From: Hymenobacter yonginensis
GTDB lineage: Bacteria > Bacteroidota > Bacteroidia > Cytophagales > Hymenobacteraceae
Reading direction: 5' to 3'
DNA: 64,000 nt
Assembly (NCBI RefSeq): GCF_027625995.1
Contig: NZ_CP115396.1
Coordinates: 3,596,001 to 3,660,000, forward strand
Below are positions 37,260 through 45,410 of the stretch, piece by piece (the stretch's first letter is position 1; every line of letters starts with the position of its first letter). The notes beneath the pieces were generated by a model that ran no database searches, was not told where the DNA came from, and saw only the letters and a program-made list of their open reading frames with translations. The translations under genes were made by a program, and so were the position numbers.

Positions 37260-38297
37260 ATGCAGGAGAACATCACCCGGCTGCGCGCCGAAATAGACGC
37301 GTACGACCTCAGCACCCCCGAGCAGCTCGACCAGTTCCGCATCGCCTACACGGGCCGCAAAGGCCAGCTGGCCGACCTGTTCGATCAGCTGAAAACCGTA
37401 CCGCAGGAGCAGCGCCGCGCCGTTGGGCAGGAGCTCAACCAGCTCAAGCAGCTGGCCCTGGCCCGCTTCGAAGGCCGCCAGCAGGAGTTGGAGGCCGCCA
37501 CGGCCACCGCCCCCGCCGACCCCACCTTCGACTACACGCTGCCCGCCGTGCCGCAGGCTCTGGGCACGCGCCACCCGCTGAGCGTGGTGCGCGAGGAAAT
37601 CGTGCGGATTCTGGCCCGTATCGGCTTCAACGTAGCCGAGGGGCCCGAAATTGAGGACGACTGGCACAACTTCACGGCCCTCAACTTCCCCGAAAACCAC
37701 CCCGCCCGCGACATGCAGGACACCTTCTTCGTGCGCCGCACGCCCAGCGAGCAGGAGTGGGTGCTGCGCACGCACACCAGCCCCGTGCAGGTGCGCGTGA
37801 TGCAGGCGCAGAAGCCCCCGATTCGCAGCATCATGCCCGGCCGCGTGTACCGCAACGAAGCTATTTCGGCCCGCGCCCACATGATGTTCCATCAGGTGGA
37901 GGCGCTGTTCGTGGATGAAAACGTGAGCTTCGCTGACCTCAAGCAGACCGTGTACCACTTCGTGCAGGAGCTGTTCGGCAACGATGTGCAGGTGCGCTTC
38001 CGCCCATCCTTCTTCCCCTTCACCGAGCCCAGCGCCGAAATCGACATCACCTGCCTGATTTGCAAAGGCAAGGGCTGCAACATCTGCAAAGGCACCGGCT
38101 GGGTGGAAATCGGGGGCTGCGGCATGGTCGATCCGGCCGTGCTGGAGCAGTCCGGCATCGACCCGGAGCGCTACTCCGGCTACGCCTGGGGCATGGGCAT
38201 CGAGCGGATTACGATGCTCAAGTACCAGATCAAGGACCTGCGCCTGTTCACGGAAAACGATATGCGCTTCCTGCGGCAGTTCGAGAGCGTGCAATAA
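37260..38297 (+). CDS. pheS: Phenylalanine-tRNA ligase alpha subunit
   Basis: Catalytic subunit of the heterotetrameric PheRS, charging tRNA-Phe in the cytoplasm. The 345 residues match the family: an N-terminal coiled coil (ITRLRAEIDAYDLSTPEQL, GRKGQLADLFDQLK), then the class II catalytic domain with motif 2 (PGRVYRNEAISARAHMMFHQ), and motif 3 (GMGIERITMLKYQIKDLR). A cysteine-rich CLICKGKGCNICKGTGW segment near residue 275 is a normal variant of the PheS insertion. pheT is not nearby, as in other Bacteroidota. Confidence 0.97.
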   Translation: MQENITRLRAEIDAYDLSTPEQLDQFRIAYTGRKGQLADLFDQLKTVPQEQRRAVGQELNQLKQLALARFEGRQQELEAATATAPADPTFDYTLPAVPQALGTRHPLSVVREEIVRILARIGFNVAEGPEIEDDWHNFTALNFPENHPARDMQDTFFVRRTPSEQEWVLRTHTSPVQVRVMQAQKPPIRSIMPGRVYRNEAISARAHMMFHQVEALFVDENVSFADLKQTVYHFVQELFGNDVQVRFRPSFFPFTEPSAEIDITCLICKGKGCNICKGTGWVEIGGCGMVDPAVLEQSGIDPERYSGYAWGMGIERITMLKYQIKDLRLFTENDMRFLRQFESVQ

Positions 38298-38468
38298 GCT
38301 CGCCCGCAGCCCGACTTCAGACTACACCCCGCATTCTGCCGTTGTGATGACGGAACACGTACCGAGGGCCGTATAACGGCCTGTGCTACGGTTCTGCCGC
38401 CACAGCGGCAGTTGCCGTTTAATGGCACTCGCCTAGCCGTGCGGCCCGTTTTATCTACACTTGTTTCC

Positions 38469-38942
38469 ATGAACCCAGCCCACCTCTTTTCCTCCGCCAA
38501 CTCTTTGCCGCGTTGGCGCGCCCTTGTAGGGCTGCTGGCCTTTGCCGGGCCGCTGCCCCTGGCTTCTTGCGACTCCGGCTCCAACGCAGTGGAGCCCCAG
38601 ATTCCGCTGGTGGCCTTCAACTCGCCCATCAACCTCACCAACCAGGAGTACGTGACCCTGCGCGCCGACAACGGCGCGGCCTACGTAGCGGGCGGCGTGC
38701 GTGGCTTGATTGTGGTGCGCCAGAATGCCAGCACCTACGTGGCCTTCGAGCGCAACTGCCCCTATCGCGCCAATGACACCTGCGCCCGGGTCCGCATCGA
38801 TGCGTCGCGGCTGTTTCTGCGCGACGCCTGCTGCGCCTCCCAGTTCGACCTGCTGGGCCGCCCGCAGGCCGGTCCGGCTACCCGTCCGCTGCGCCAGTAC
38901 ACAACTTCTTTGTCTGGTAGTATCCTGACAATCACGAACTAG
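38469..38942 (+). CDS. Rieske-fold lipoprotein that has lost its histidine ligands
   Basis: A 157-residue lipoprotein with lipobox LASC (Cys34). The chain follows the Rieske [2Fe-2S] layout of Bacteroidota lipoproteins: LIVVRQNASTYVAFERNCPY, then CARVRIDASRLFLRDACCAS, QFDLLGRPQAGPATRPLRQY. In true Rieske proteins the two ligand motifs are CxH and CxxH. Here they read C97-P-Y99 and C121-C-A-S124, and the mature protein has no histidine at all. Cys97, 105, 121 and 122 remain and could form disulfides. It probably keeps the fold but not the cluster. Confidence 0.7.
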   Translation: MNPAHLFSSANSLPRWRALVGLLAFAGPLPLASCDSGSNAVEPQIPLVAFNSPINLTNQEYVTLRADNGAAYVAGGVRGLIVVRQNASTYVAFERNCPYRANDTCARVRIDASRLFLRDACCASQFDLLGRPQAGPATRPLRQYTTSLSGSILTITN

Positions 38943-38974
38943 CCGAAAAATCGCATTTTTTTTTAGCCCTGCGC

Positions 38975-39005
38975 TTGCACAAACTTTTAATTTGCTCTAA
39001 TATTG
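38975..39005 (+). promoter_or_regulatory. Promoter of tRNA-Asn
   Basis: TTG at 38975-38977 and TAATATTG at 38998-39005 with 20 bases between them fit the Bacteroidota -33/-7 promoter. The tRNA starts 33 bases later. Confidence 0.55.
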
Positions 39006-39037
39006 CACCAGCAACGGCAAAAAACGCCGCCATAACC

Positions 39038-39111
39038 GCTTCCTTAGCTCAGCCGGTTAGAGCATCTGACTGTTAATCAGAGGGTCCCTGGTTCGAGCCC
39101 AGGAGGGAGCG
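39038..39111 (+). tRNA. tRNA-Asn (anticodon GTT)
   Basis: A 74-base cloverleaf. Acceptor GCTTCCT pairs with AGGGAGC (one G-T), D-arm starts GCTCAG, anticodon stem TCTGA/TCAGA holds loop CTGTTAA (anticodon GTT), and T-arm CCTGG/CCAGG holds TTCGAGC. G111 is the discriminator and CCA is not encoded. A terminator lies 10 bases downstream. Confidence 0.97.
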
Positions 39112-39120
39112 CCTCGAGTG

Positions 39121-39152
39121 AAAAATGCCCGCCTTTATCGGCGGGCATTTTT
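39121..39152 (+). terminator. Terminator after tRNA-Asn
   Basis: Arms AAAAATGCCCGCC and GGCGGGCATTTTT around TTTATC. Confidence 0.9.
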
Positions 39153-39322
39153 CGTTTATCTGCCCACAGAACTGTCACTCTATGTTGGCCTACTGCTCCC
39201 AGCATATTGGCAGGCACGCGGATCATACTAATGGCTTATCGTTTTCCATTGGTAGTGATACCCGCAACTGCTGGGCCAACCTGACAATCAACATCCCTCC
39301 TGCTAGCTGGTAGCACCACAAT

Positions 39323-39356
39323 ACAAAAGGGCGGCCCCACGAGGCCGCCCTTTTGT
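39323..39356. terminator. Terminator after the T9SS-tail remnant
   Basis: Arms ACAAAAGGGCGGCC and GGCCGCCCTTTTGT around CCACGA, just downstream of the minus-strand stop at 39379. Confidence 0.85.
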
Positions 39357-39378
39357 GTTTTTACGACTGACAACGGAG

Positions 39379-39711
39379 CTATTCCTTCACTACGCGCAGC
39401 AACTTAGCGCCGTGTGCTGCAGCAAGCTTCAGCAGGTAGATACCGGCCGGCTGGGCCTGCAGATCTACTGTGTTCTGGCCGTTAAGATGCTGCACGACTT
39501 TGCCCAGCGTGTTGTGCACCGTACTCGTTACGTACACCGGCTGGCCGTTTGCATCCAGCACCCGAAATACGCCGGTACCCGGGTTGGGCGCCAATGTCAG
39601 CGTCTGCGGCACACCGGCACAGGTGGCGCAGCCGCTCACGGCCCGAGTACTGGTGATGCCATACAGGTAAGGGCGGTGGCCCGAGCGGGCCCCTTCACGC
39701 AGGCCGCTCAC
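39379..39711 (-). pseudogene. Tail of a T9SS-exported protein joined to a transposase fragment
   Basis: The frame's last 85 residues are a type IX secretion C-terminal sorting domain: LTLAPNPGTGVFRVLDANGQ, LGKVVQHLNGQNTVDLQAQ, PAGIYLLKLAAAHG and a final LLRVVKE. It would direct a protein to the cell surface. Its first 19 residues (GLREGARSGHRPYL) belong instead to an IS630-type transposase, in frame with the remnant further upstream. The cargo part of the exported protein is missing. An open frame from GTG 39711 exists but there is no signal peptide, so no exported product is expected. Confidence 0.65.
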
Positions 39712-39912
39712 GCCCTAGGCCCACCAGCGCCGCAGCCAGCAACTGACCGTGTCGGCATCCACAGCAAATAAGGCCACCAAACGGCTGATGCTCTGACTCC
39801 GGCTGCGGCCCAGTATTGCCTGTGCCCGGCGGCGCATACGCTAGTGCGGGCCATGGGCCGCTACCTGTTCCAACGTTAGAACTTCTGGGTTGGCCAAATC
39901 AGTAGCATCTCA
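39654..39912 (-). mobile_element. Decayed IS630-type transposase, 5' part only
   Basis: On the minus strand from about 39912 one frame reads LANPEVLTLEQVAAHGPH, stop, RMRRRAQAIL, SQSISRLVALFAVDADTVSC, WLRRWWA, stop, GVSGLREGARSGHRPYL. This is the N-terminal helix-turn-helix of IS630 transposases. Two in-frame TAG codons (at about 39714 and 39843) and loss of the catalytic DDE part show it is dead. The right boundary is about 39654, where the sequence changes to a T9SS tail. Confidence 0.7.
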
Positions 39913-39989
39913 CATTCAAAAAAATACGATCTTCTAACCAACTGTATTACTTTCGCCTCACCACCTAATAGTCAAATAATTAGCGTTTC

Positions 39990-40031
39990 ATAGAAAAAAA
40001 GCCACTCGCTATGAGTGACTTTTTTTCTATG
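39990..40031. terminator. Terminator downstream of the fatty-acid-hydroxylase-like gene
   Basis: Arms ATAGAAAAAAAGCCACTC and GAGTGACTTTTTTTCTAT (one mismatch) around GCTAT, 15 bases past the stop. Confidence 0.85.
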
Positions 40032-40045
40032 ACAGGAGCACCTAA

Positions 40046-40726
40046 CTAGCTTTTCTTTTCCGGCGGCATCGTGCCGATGATGTGGTCCCAGAGTGTGGTG
40101 CTTACACCAAAGGCAATTTCGTCTTGCCGGTAGTGGTGCTGGGCATGGTGGTGCCACCATACTTTCAGGAAGTTCTTCGGCGGCGAGTACACATGAATGG
40201 CGTAGTGCACGAACAGGTACAGCGCATAGCCGAACACGAAGCCCGCCAGGATGCCGAAGCCGGCATTGCCGAACGTGAAGCGGAAGATGAAGAACAGCAG
40301 CGACGCCACGAACACCGTCAGGATGGGCGGCATGGCCAGGCGCGTCTTGTCTTTGGGGTACTCGTGATGCACGCCGTGCATGGTGTACTGAAACTTGGCC
40401 TTGCGGGGCGTGTTGGCCTTAAGGTGGTACACGTAGCGGTGCATCAGGTATTCGGCCAGCGTAAACAGGAACCACCCGCCCAGAAACAGCCCGAACGCCG
40501 ACAGGCCCGACAGCAGGCCGCGGCTCAGGCTGTAGTAGAGGCTCACGCCCGCCACGCCAAAGAAAATGCTGAGCGGCCCGGCAATGTGAGTGTGCGTGAG
40601 GCGTTCCAGCACCGGGTTCTGAAACAGCTGCGCCGAGCCCTTGTGCTTGGGCTTTACGGCTTGCGCCGGGGCAATGGGGCTGGATTTAACATCAGGAGTC
40701 GGAGCAGCAGGCGCAGTCTGATTCAT
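40046..40726 (-). CDS. Fatty acid hydroxylase/sterol desaturase family membrane protein
   Basis: A 226-residue inner-membrane di-iron protein. Four helices are visible, with the histidine motifs HRYVYH, HGVHHEYPKD, HYAIHVYSPP and HHHAQHHY that bind the metals. The order and the first motif directly after a transmembrane helix match the SCS7-like fatty acid 2-hydroxylases, which act on sphingolipid or long-chain acyl groups. The lipid substrate here is unknown. ATG 40726 is preferred over an in-frame TTG at 40747 that lies four bases from a TACTTTTG promoter box (40752-40759). The N-terminal 40 residues are disordered. Confidence 0.85.
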   Translation of the reverse strand: MNQTAPAAPTPDVKSSPIAPAQAVKPKHKGSAQLFQNPVLERLTHTHIAGPLSIFFGVAGVSLYYSLSRGLLSGLSAFGLFLGGWFLFTLAEYLMHRYVYHLKANTPRKAKFQYTMHGVHHEYPKDKTRLAMPPILTVFVASLLFFIFRFTFGNAGFGILAGFVFGYALYLFVHYAIHVYSPPKNFLKVWWHHHAQHHYRQDEIAFGVSTTLWDHIIGTMPPEKKS

Positions 40727-40785
40727 GGAGACAAGTATCTGATTCAAGGGGCAAAAGTACGCAGCGCAGCGTAAACCAGCATTGG

Positions 40786-41328
40786 TTAAGCCAGGGGCAG
40801 GTACTGCGCCAGCAGCCGCCGGACGTTGTCCAGGGTGCAGGCGTCAGCGGTGCAGCGTAACGGTGCGCGGTCGTAAAACCGCTTTCGGTAGCGCAAGGTT
40901 TCATCCAGGCGGCTAATCAGGGCGGCGCGGTCGGGCAGGCCGGCCAGCAGGGGGCGCTGCGCCGCCGCCGCCAGAATGCGCGCCGCCAGCTCCGCTACGG
41001 GCACCTCCAGGTACAGCACCGGGCCATCGGCGAGCAGGTCCTCTAGGTTGTGGTGGAAGCAGGGCGTGCCGCCGCCGGTGGCCAGCACGAAGCGGCCGGG
41101 CTGCTGCTGTATTTCGCGCAGCGTGGCGGCTTCCCGCTCGCGGAAATAGTCTTCGCCTTCGGCCGCGAAAATATCGGCCACGCTGCGGCCTTCCCGGCGC
41201 ACAATTTCCTCGTCGAGGTCCAGAAACGGCAGCTCGTAGGCCACCGCCAGGCCGCGGCCCAGCGTGGTTTTGCCGGCACCGGGCATGCCAATCAGATATA
41301 GACGCTGCAGCTCAGGTTCGGAGGCCAT
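40786..41328 (-). CDS. aroK: Shikimate kinase
   Basis: Phosphorylates shikimate at the 3-hydroxyl with ATP, in aromatic amino acid synthesis (cytoplasm). The 180-residue protein has the P-loop GMPGAGKTTLGRGLA, the substrate-binding DLDEEIVRREG, and the GGGTPC loop. Lid Arg and adenine-binding segments (RYRKRFYDRA) are present at the C-terminus. It starts six bases after the stop of an ABC permease gene on the same strand, so the two are probably co-transcribed even though their functions differ. Confidence 0.95.
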   Translation of the reverse strand: MASEPELQRLYLIGMPGAGKTTLGRGLAVAYELPFLDLDEEIVRREGRSVADIFAAEGEDYFREREAATLREIQQQPGRFVLATGGGTPCFHHNLEDLLADGPVLYLEVPVAELAARILAAAAQRPLLAGLPDRAALISRLDETLRYRKRFYDRAPLRCTADACTLDNVRRLLAQYLPLA

Positions 41329-41334
41329 ACGCAG

Positions 41335-42393
41335 TTAAGAAGTCAGTTTTACGCGCGGATCGAGCACGGCGTAGAGCACGTCCACGGCAATGTTCACGAC
41401 TACAAACAGGGCCGCAATGAAGATGGTGGCGCCCATCACCACCGGGAAATCCAGGTTTTCCACGGCCCGCAGCGTGACGGTGCCCAGGCCCTTCCAGTTG
41501 AAGATATACTCGATAAAGAAGGCGCCCGCCATCAATGAAGCCAGCCAGCCCGACACGGCCGTTACTACCGGGTTCAGGGCGTTTTTGAGGGCGTGGCCTA
41601 CCACCGTGCGGTAGCCCGACAGGCCCTTGGCCCGCGCCGTGCGGATGTAGTCCTGGCCCAGCACATCGAGCATGCTGGAGCGGGTGAGCTGCGTGATGAC
41701 GGCCAGCGGCCGGATGCCGAGCGCGAAGGCGGGCAGCAGCAGGTTGCGCAGCACCAGGTGGCGACCCGTGAAGGCGTCGGTTTCGAAAAGCTGCCCCGTG
41801 AGGTTGAGGCCGGTCCAGCGGCTCCAATAGAAGCCGAACGTAATGGCAATCAGGATGGCGGCCACAAACGAAGGCACCGAAATACCCAGCACCGACGTGG
41901 TAATCAGCAGCCTATCCAGCCAGGTGTGCGGCTTAAGGGCGGCTACCACCCCGAACGTAATGCCCAGCACAGCCGCCAGCAGCATGGCCGCCAGCGCCAG
42001 CCACAGCGTGCCCGTGAAGTGGTCGAGCAGGATGGTAAGCACCTCTTTGTTGCTTTGGAAAGATCGCCGCAGATACGGCGTTTTCAGCACCACGGCCCGC
42101 TCGCCCAGCGGCAGCAGCGCAAGGCCACCGTACTTGGCCGTGCCCGCCGAGTCGCGCGGGTGCAGCCCCAGCGGCGACACGTCGTTGAGGTAGCCGAGCA
42201 GCTGCGCGGGCAGCGGCTGGTCGAGGCCCAGGTCGGCGGCAATGGCGGCGCGGGTGGCGGCGTCGGAGCGCTGGCCGGCCAGCAGGGCCACCGGGTCGCC
42301 GGGCAGCACCTGAAACAGGAAGAACACCGTGAGGGCCACGCCCGCCAGAATCAGCAGGCCATGCCCCAGCCGGCGCAGAAGGAAGATGAGCAT
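41335..42393 (-). CDS. ABC transporter permease, DppB/OppB type
   Basis: A 352-residue inner-membrane permease of the peptide/nickel family. N-terminal helix LLILAGVALTVFFLFQVLPG and PGDPVALLAG are typical of DppB; the ABC-binding EAA-like loop is present in RTARAKGLSGYRTVVGHAL. Six to seven helices are visible. No second permease, ATPase or binding protein is adjacent, so it is an orphan part of a system encoded elsewhere. Its ATG lies four bases from a TACCTTTA promoter box. aroK follows by six bases. Confidence 0.9.
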   Translation of the reverse strand: MLIFLLRRLGHGLLILAGVALTVFFLFQVLPGDPVALLAGQRSDAATRAAIAADLGLDQPLPAQLLGYLNDVSPLGLHPRDSAGTAKYGGLALLPLGERAVVLKTPYLRRSFQSNKEVLTILLDHFTGTLWLALAAMLLAAVLGITFGVVAALKPHTWLDRLLITTSVLGISVPSFVAAILIAITFGFYWSRWTGLNLTGQLFETDAFTGRHLVLRNLLLPAFALGIRPLAVITQLTRSSMLDVLGQDYIRTARAKGLSGYRTVVGHALKNALNPVVTAVSGWLASLMAGAFFIEYIFNWKGLGTVTLRAVENLDFPVVMGATIFIAALFVVVNIAVDVLYAVLDPRVKLTS

Positions 42394-42397
42394 GCAG

Positions 42398-42405
42398 TAA
42401 AGGTA
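42398..42405 (-). promoter_or_regulatory. Candidate promoter of the permease-aroK unit, -7 element TACCTTTA
   Basis: One mismatch to TAnnTTTG on the minus strand. Four bases (CTGC) separate it from the ATG at 42393, the same spacing as at lipA. Confidence 0.45.
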
Positions 42406-42436
42406 GTGCGGCGGGCGGTCATTGCGCAGCCAATAA

Positions 42437-42558
42437 GCACGTCATTCCGAGCGAAGGCAGAGCCGTAGCCGAGGAATCTCACTAGTGTAGTAAACTTGAT
42501 TCTACCATACTAGCGAGATTCCTCGGCTACGGCTCCGCCTTCGCTCGGAATGACGTGC
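42437..42558. repeat. Palindromic element, family A copy 5
   Basis: Nearly perfect outer arms GCACGTCATTCCGAGCGAAG and its mirror at 42539-42558, with AGCCGTAGCCGAGGAATCTC inner arms. The loop begins ACTAGTGTAGTAAAC, the family core. It separates the permease promoter from the DoxX gene stop. Confidence 0.85.
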
Positions 42559-42578
42559 GCACTGCGCTGTTTTGCCTC

Positions 42579-43685
42579 TTAAAACAGCTTCTCGATCTTG
42601 TACAGATCGGGGATGTCGTGGTAGTGGTATTTGGCTTTCACCACGCCGTCCTGCAGCACCATCAGGCCGGGGTTGGAGCGAATCATGGACTTGAGCACGG
42701 TGGCGTCGGCGAAGTAGTAGGGGCCGGGCAGGTTCACGTCGTGGCGGAACGAGTCGAACTTGGGCGGGCTGGTGCTGGTGATGGTGAGCGACTGGATGTT
42801 GCGGCGCGACTTGCCGGCGGCTTCCATCAGGGCATTGATGGCCTTGAAACGCTCCCGGTCGGTTTTGTTGGTATTCTGCACGATGAGCACTAGCTTGTTG
42901 CCTTTCAGCAGCTCCTGCGTGTAGGAGTTGCCCTCCACATCCGACACCTCAAAGTCCGTAATAACCGGCTTCGACGCTTCCGGATTCAACGACTCCATGC
43001 TCTTGTACTTCCATGTCGAGTCGGTGGGGTATTGGTCGAAGGTTTTGGTTTCGCCGTTGCGCTCCATCACATATTGGTAGCGCGCCTGCTCGCGGGGCTT
43101 CATCAGTTGCCCGATGTTGTTGCCGACCTTGTAGGGCAGGAAATCGAAGTACGGCAGGTGGCCCAGGGCGCGCACCCCGATGCCAATAGCCACGGCCGAA
43201 GCCAGCGTGATGTACATCACGCCCAGCTGGCCCTTGGCGAAGCTGTAGCGCAGAAAGCGCTGGTTGAAGAACACCACGGCCCACAGCCCCAGCAGCACCA
43301 CATCCTTGCTAAACGACTGCCAGGGCGTGAGCTTGATGAAGTCGCCGAAGCAGCCGCAGTCCGTGACTTTGTTGAAGGCCGCCGAGTAGAACGTGAGGAA
43401 GCCAAAAAACACCAGCAGCGCCAGCAGCACCCACAGCGTTTTGTTGAGCATCCAGCGCAGCAGCAGCGCTACGCCCAGCACCACTTCCAGCGAGCTGAGC
43501 ACGATGCTCATCGTCCGGGCGTAGTCTTTGAAAAACAGAAAAAAGCTGCCGAAATCCTCGGCAAACACCTCGAAGTACTCTTCCAGCTTCAGGGCTGTGC
43601 CCACCGGGTCGTTGAGCTTGATGAGCCCCGAGAAGATGAACAGCGCCCCCAGCAGCAGCCAGCAGACTTTCGTAACTAATTTCAT
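42579..43685 (-). CDS. DoxX-like membrane protein, BT_3928 family
   Basis: A 368-residue protein. Four transmembrane helices (about 5-150) form a DoxX-type bundle: LLLGALFIFSGLIKLNDPVG at the start, a CGCFG motif in NKVTDCGCFGDFIKL, then LLGLWAVVFFNQRFL. A soluble C-terminal domain (about 200-368, VITDFEVSDVEGNSYTQELL, LVLIVQNTNKTDRERF) has a thioredoxin-like strand order. This matches the BT_3928 family, tied to redox processes in Bacteroidota, role not established. ATG 43685 is chosen because it starts the first helix. Confidence 0.82.
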   Translation of the reverse strand: MKLVTKVCWLLLGALFIFSGLIKLNDPVGTALKLEEYFEVFAEDFGSFFLFFKDYARTMSIVLSSLEVVLGVALLLRWMLNKTLWVLLALLVFFGFLTFYSAAFNKVTDCGCFGDFIKLTPWQSFSKDVVLLGLWAVVFFNQRFLRYSFAKGQLGVMYITLASAVAIGIGVRALGHLPYFDFLPYKVGNNIGQLMKPREQARYQYVMERNGETKTFDQYPTDSTWKYKSMESLNPEASKPVITDFEVSDVEGNSYTQELLKGNKLVLIVQNTNKTDRERFKAINALMEAAGKSRRNIQSLTITSTSPPKFDSFRHDVNLPGPYYFADATVLKSMIRSNPGLMVLQDGVVKAKYHYHDIPDLYKIEKLF

Positions 43686-43875
43686 AACAGCGTTTTGGAC
43701 TTTTGAAGTCAGAAGAGCGTGGTTGGTTTGGCAGACAAGAGCGGCGGCAACCTGGCACCGCAGAAGCGTGGCCGGCGCCCGTCGCACCCGCGCCGCGCAG
43801 TACATACGCTAAACTCAACCGTCGGATACAGGCAGTGCCACAATGAGGCGTAAGATACAGCCCCGCCCCAACACG

Positions 43876-44454
43876 CTACGCCGCCGAAACGCCGAACCCC
43901 TTCTTGATCAGCACAAACACAGCGTAGTTGAGCATGTCGCGGTAGTTGGCCTCCACCCCTTCCGACACGCGCGTGGCGCCGGCCAGGTCCTCGATCTGCT
44001 TGGTGCGGTGCAGCTTCATCAGGATAATGTCGGTAATGCTTTCGATGCGCATCTGGCGCCAGGCTTCCCCGTAGTCGTGGTTTTTGGCGAACAGCAGGCG
44101 GCGGTTTTCGGCAGTCTGCTCGTCGTAAGCGGCGGCCACGGCGTTGGGCTCCAGCTCCAGTGGGGCGTCGGCGGGCAGGCGCAGCTGCATCAGGGCCATC
44201 ACGCAGTAGTTGACGATGGCCACGAACTCCCCGTCCACGCCGTCCTCGACCAGTTGGCGGCCTTTCTCTTGAATGCTGCGGATGCGCTGGGCCTTGATGT
44301 AAATCTGGTCGGTGATGCTGGGCAGGCGCATGATGCGCCAGGCCGTGCCGTAGTCGTGCGTTTTGGCCACAAACAGGGCGCGGCACTGCGCAATCACTTG
44401 GTCGTACTCGTGCTGGGTTTGATTCTCCAAGTTTTTGAGGCTATTTTGTTGCAA
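43876..44454 (-). CDS. DUF1599 protein with two copies of the domain
   Basis: Cytoplasmic protein of the DUF1599 (nucleotide-modification-associated domain 1) family. Two copies are visible: VIAQCRALFVAKTHDYGTAW and NRRLLFAKNHDYGEAWRQMR, each followed by an I-T-D segment (PSITDQIYIKAQRIRSIQ, ESITDIILMKLHRTKQIE) and a final NY motif. The start is uncertain. An ATG at 44520 would leave only eight bases to the divergent folP start, so a TTG at 44454 is given here. Dual-domain proteins are usual for Bacteroidota; the function is unknown. Confidence 0.75.
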   Translation of the reverse strand: MQQNSLKNLENQTQHEYDQVIAQCRALFVAKTHDYGTAWRIMRLPSITDQIYIKAQRIRSIQEKGRQLVEDGVDGEFVAIVNYCVMALMQLRLPADAPLELEPNAVAAAYDEQTAENRRLLFAKNHDYGEAWRQMRIESITDIILMKLHRTKQIEDLAGATRVSEGVEANYRDMLNYAVFVLIKKGFGVSAA

Positions 44455-44528
44455 TTCGCCTTTTTCGTCCGTGCTGGCCGTCTGCCCAAGCCAAGGAAAG
44501 GACAACAGCCGGCACAACACCCGAAACC

Positions 44529-45410
44529 ATGCTCCAGGCCCCGCAAGATACGTGTTTCCCCGCTGCGCAAACCCTGCGCTGCCCCGGTGGGCGCCTGCTC
44601 GATCTGCGTCGGCCGCAGGTGATGGGCATCCTCAACCTCACCCCTGACTCGTTCTTCGAGGGCAGCCGCATCGAAACCGAAACCGACCTGCTGCGCCGCG
44701 CCGAAACCATGCTCACGGCTGGGGCCGCCGTGCTGGATCTGGGCGGCTACTCCTCGCGCCCCGGCGCCGAGCACATTTCGGAAGACGAGGAAAAGCGCCG
44801 CCTGCTGCCCGCCGTGGAAGCCGTGCACCGCGCCTTCCCTGAGGCGTTGCTGTCGGTGGATACGTTCCGGGCCGGCGTGGCGGCCGAGGCCGTAGCGGCC
44901 GGCGCCGCCATCCTCAACGACATCAGCGGCGGCACCCTCGATACCGACATGCTGCCCACCGCCGGCCGGCTGGGCGTGCCTTACATCCTGATGCATATGC
45001 GCGGCACGCCCCAAAACATGACCCAGCACATCCACTACGAGGGCGACCTGGTACTGGAGCTGGTGCGCTACTTCCGCGACAAGCTGGCCGTGCTGCGCCA
45101 GCACGGCGTCACGGACGTGGTGCTCGACCCCGGCTTTGGCTTTGCTAAAACCCCGGCCCAGAGCCACGAGTTGCTGCGCCGCCTGCCCGAGCTGCGGGTG
45201 CTGGGTTTGCCGATTCTGGCGGGGCTCTCCCGCAAAAGCATGGTGTATAAGCCGCTGGGCCTCACGCCCGACGCGGCCCTCACGGGCACGGTGGCCGTGA
45301 ACACGCTGGCCCTGCTCAACGGGGCCCAGCTGCTGCGCGTACACGACGTGGCTGAGGCCGTGCAGACCGTACAGCTCGTTTCCAATACTTTTCCCCCGTT
45401 TCCGTCGTGA
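44529..45410 (+). CDS. folP: Dihydropteroate synthase
   Basis: Joins p-aminobenzoate to hydroxymethyl-dihydropterin pyrophosphate in folate synthesis (cytoplasm). The 293-residue barrel has the PABA/pterin loops VMGILNLTPDSFFEGSR and LDLGGYSSRPGAEHIS, the DI/ISGG segment (LNDISGGTLD), and LDPGFGFAKTPAQSHELLRR. Length is normal. The stop overlaps the cdaA start by four bases (GTGA), so folP and cdaA form one transcription and translation unit. Confidence 0.95.
   Translation: MLQAPQDTCFPAAQTLRCPGGRLLDLRRPQVMGILNLTPDSFFEGSRIETETDLLRRAETMLTAGAAVLDLGGYSSRPGAEHISEDEEKRRLLPAVEAVHRAFPEALLSVDTFRAGVAAEAVAAGAAILNDISGGTLDTDMLPTAGRLGVPYILMHMRGTPQNMTQHIHYEGDLVLELVRYFRDKLAVLRQHGVTDVVLDPGFGFAKTPAQSHELLRRLPELRVLGLPILAGLSRKSMVYKPLGLTPDAALTGTVAVNTLALLNGAQLLRVHDVAEAVQTVQLVSNTFPPFPS

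Noticed and set aside
39125-39313. Short open frame after tRNA-Asn
   Set aside because: It starts inside the tRNA terminator and its translation has no conserved pattern.
44455-44520. ATG-initiated extension of the DUF1599 gene
   Set aside because: It would leave eight bases for two divergent promoters and adds sequence absent from the family start; a TTG start is more likely, though not certain.
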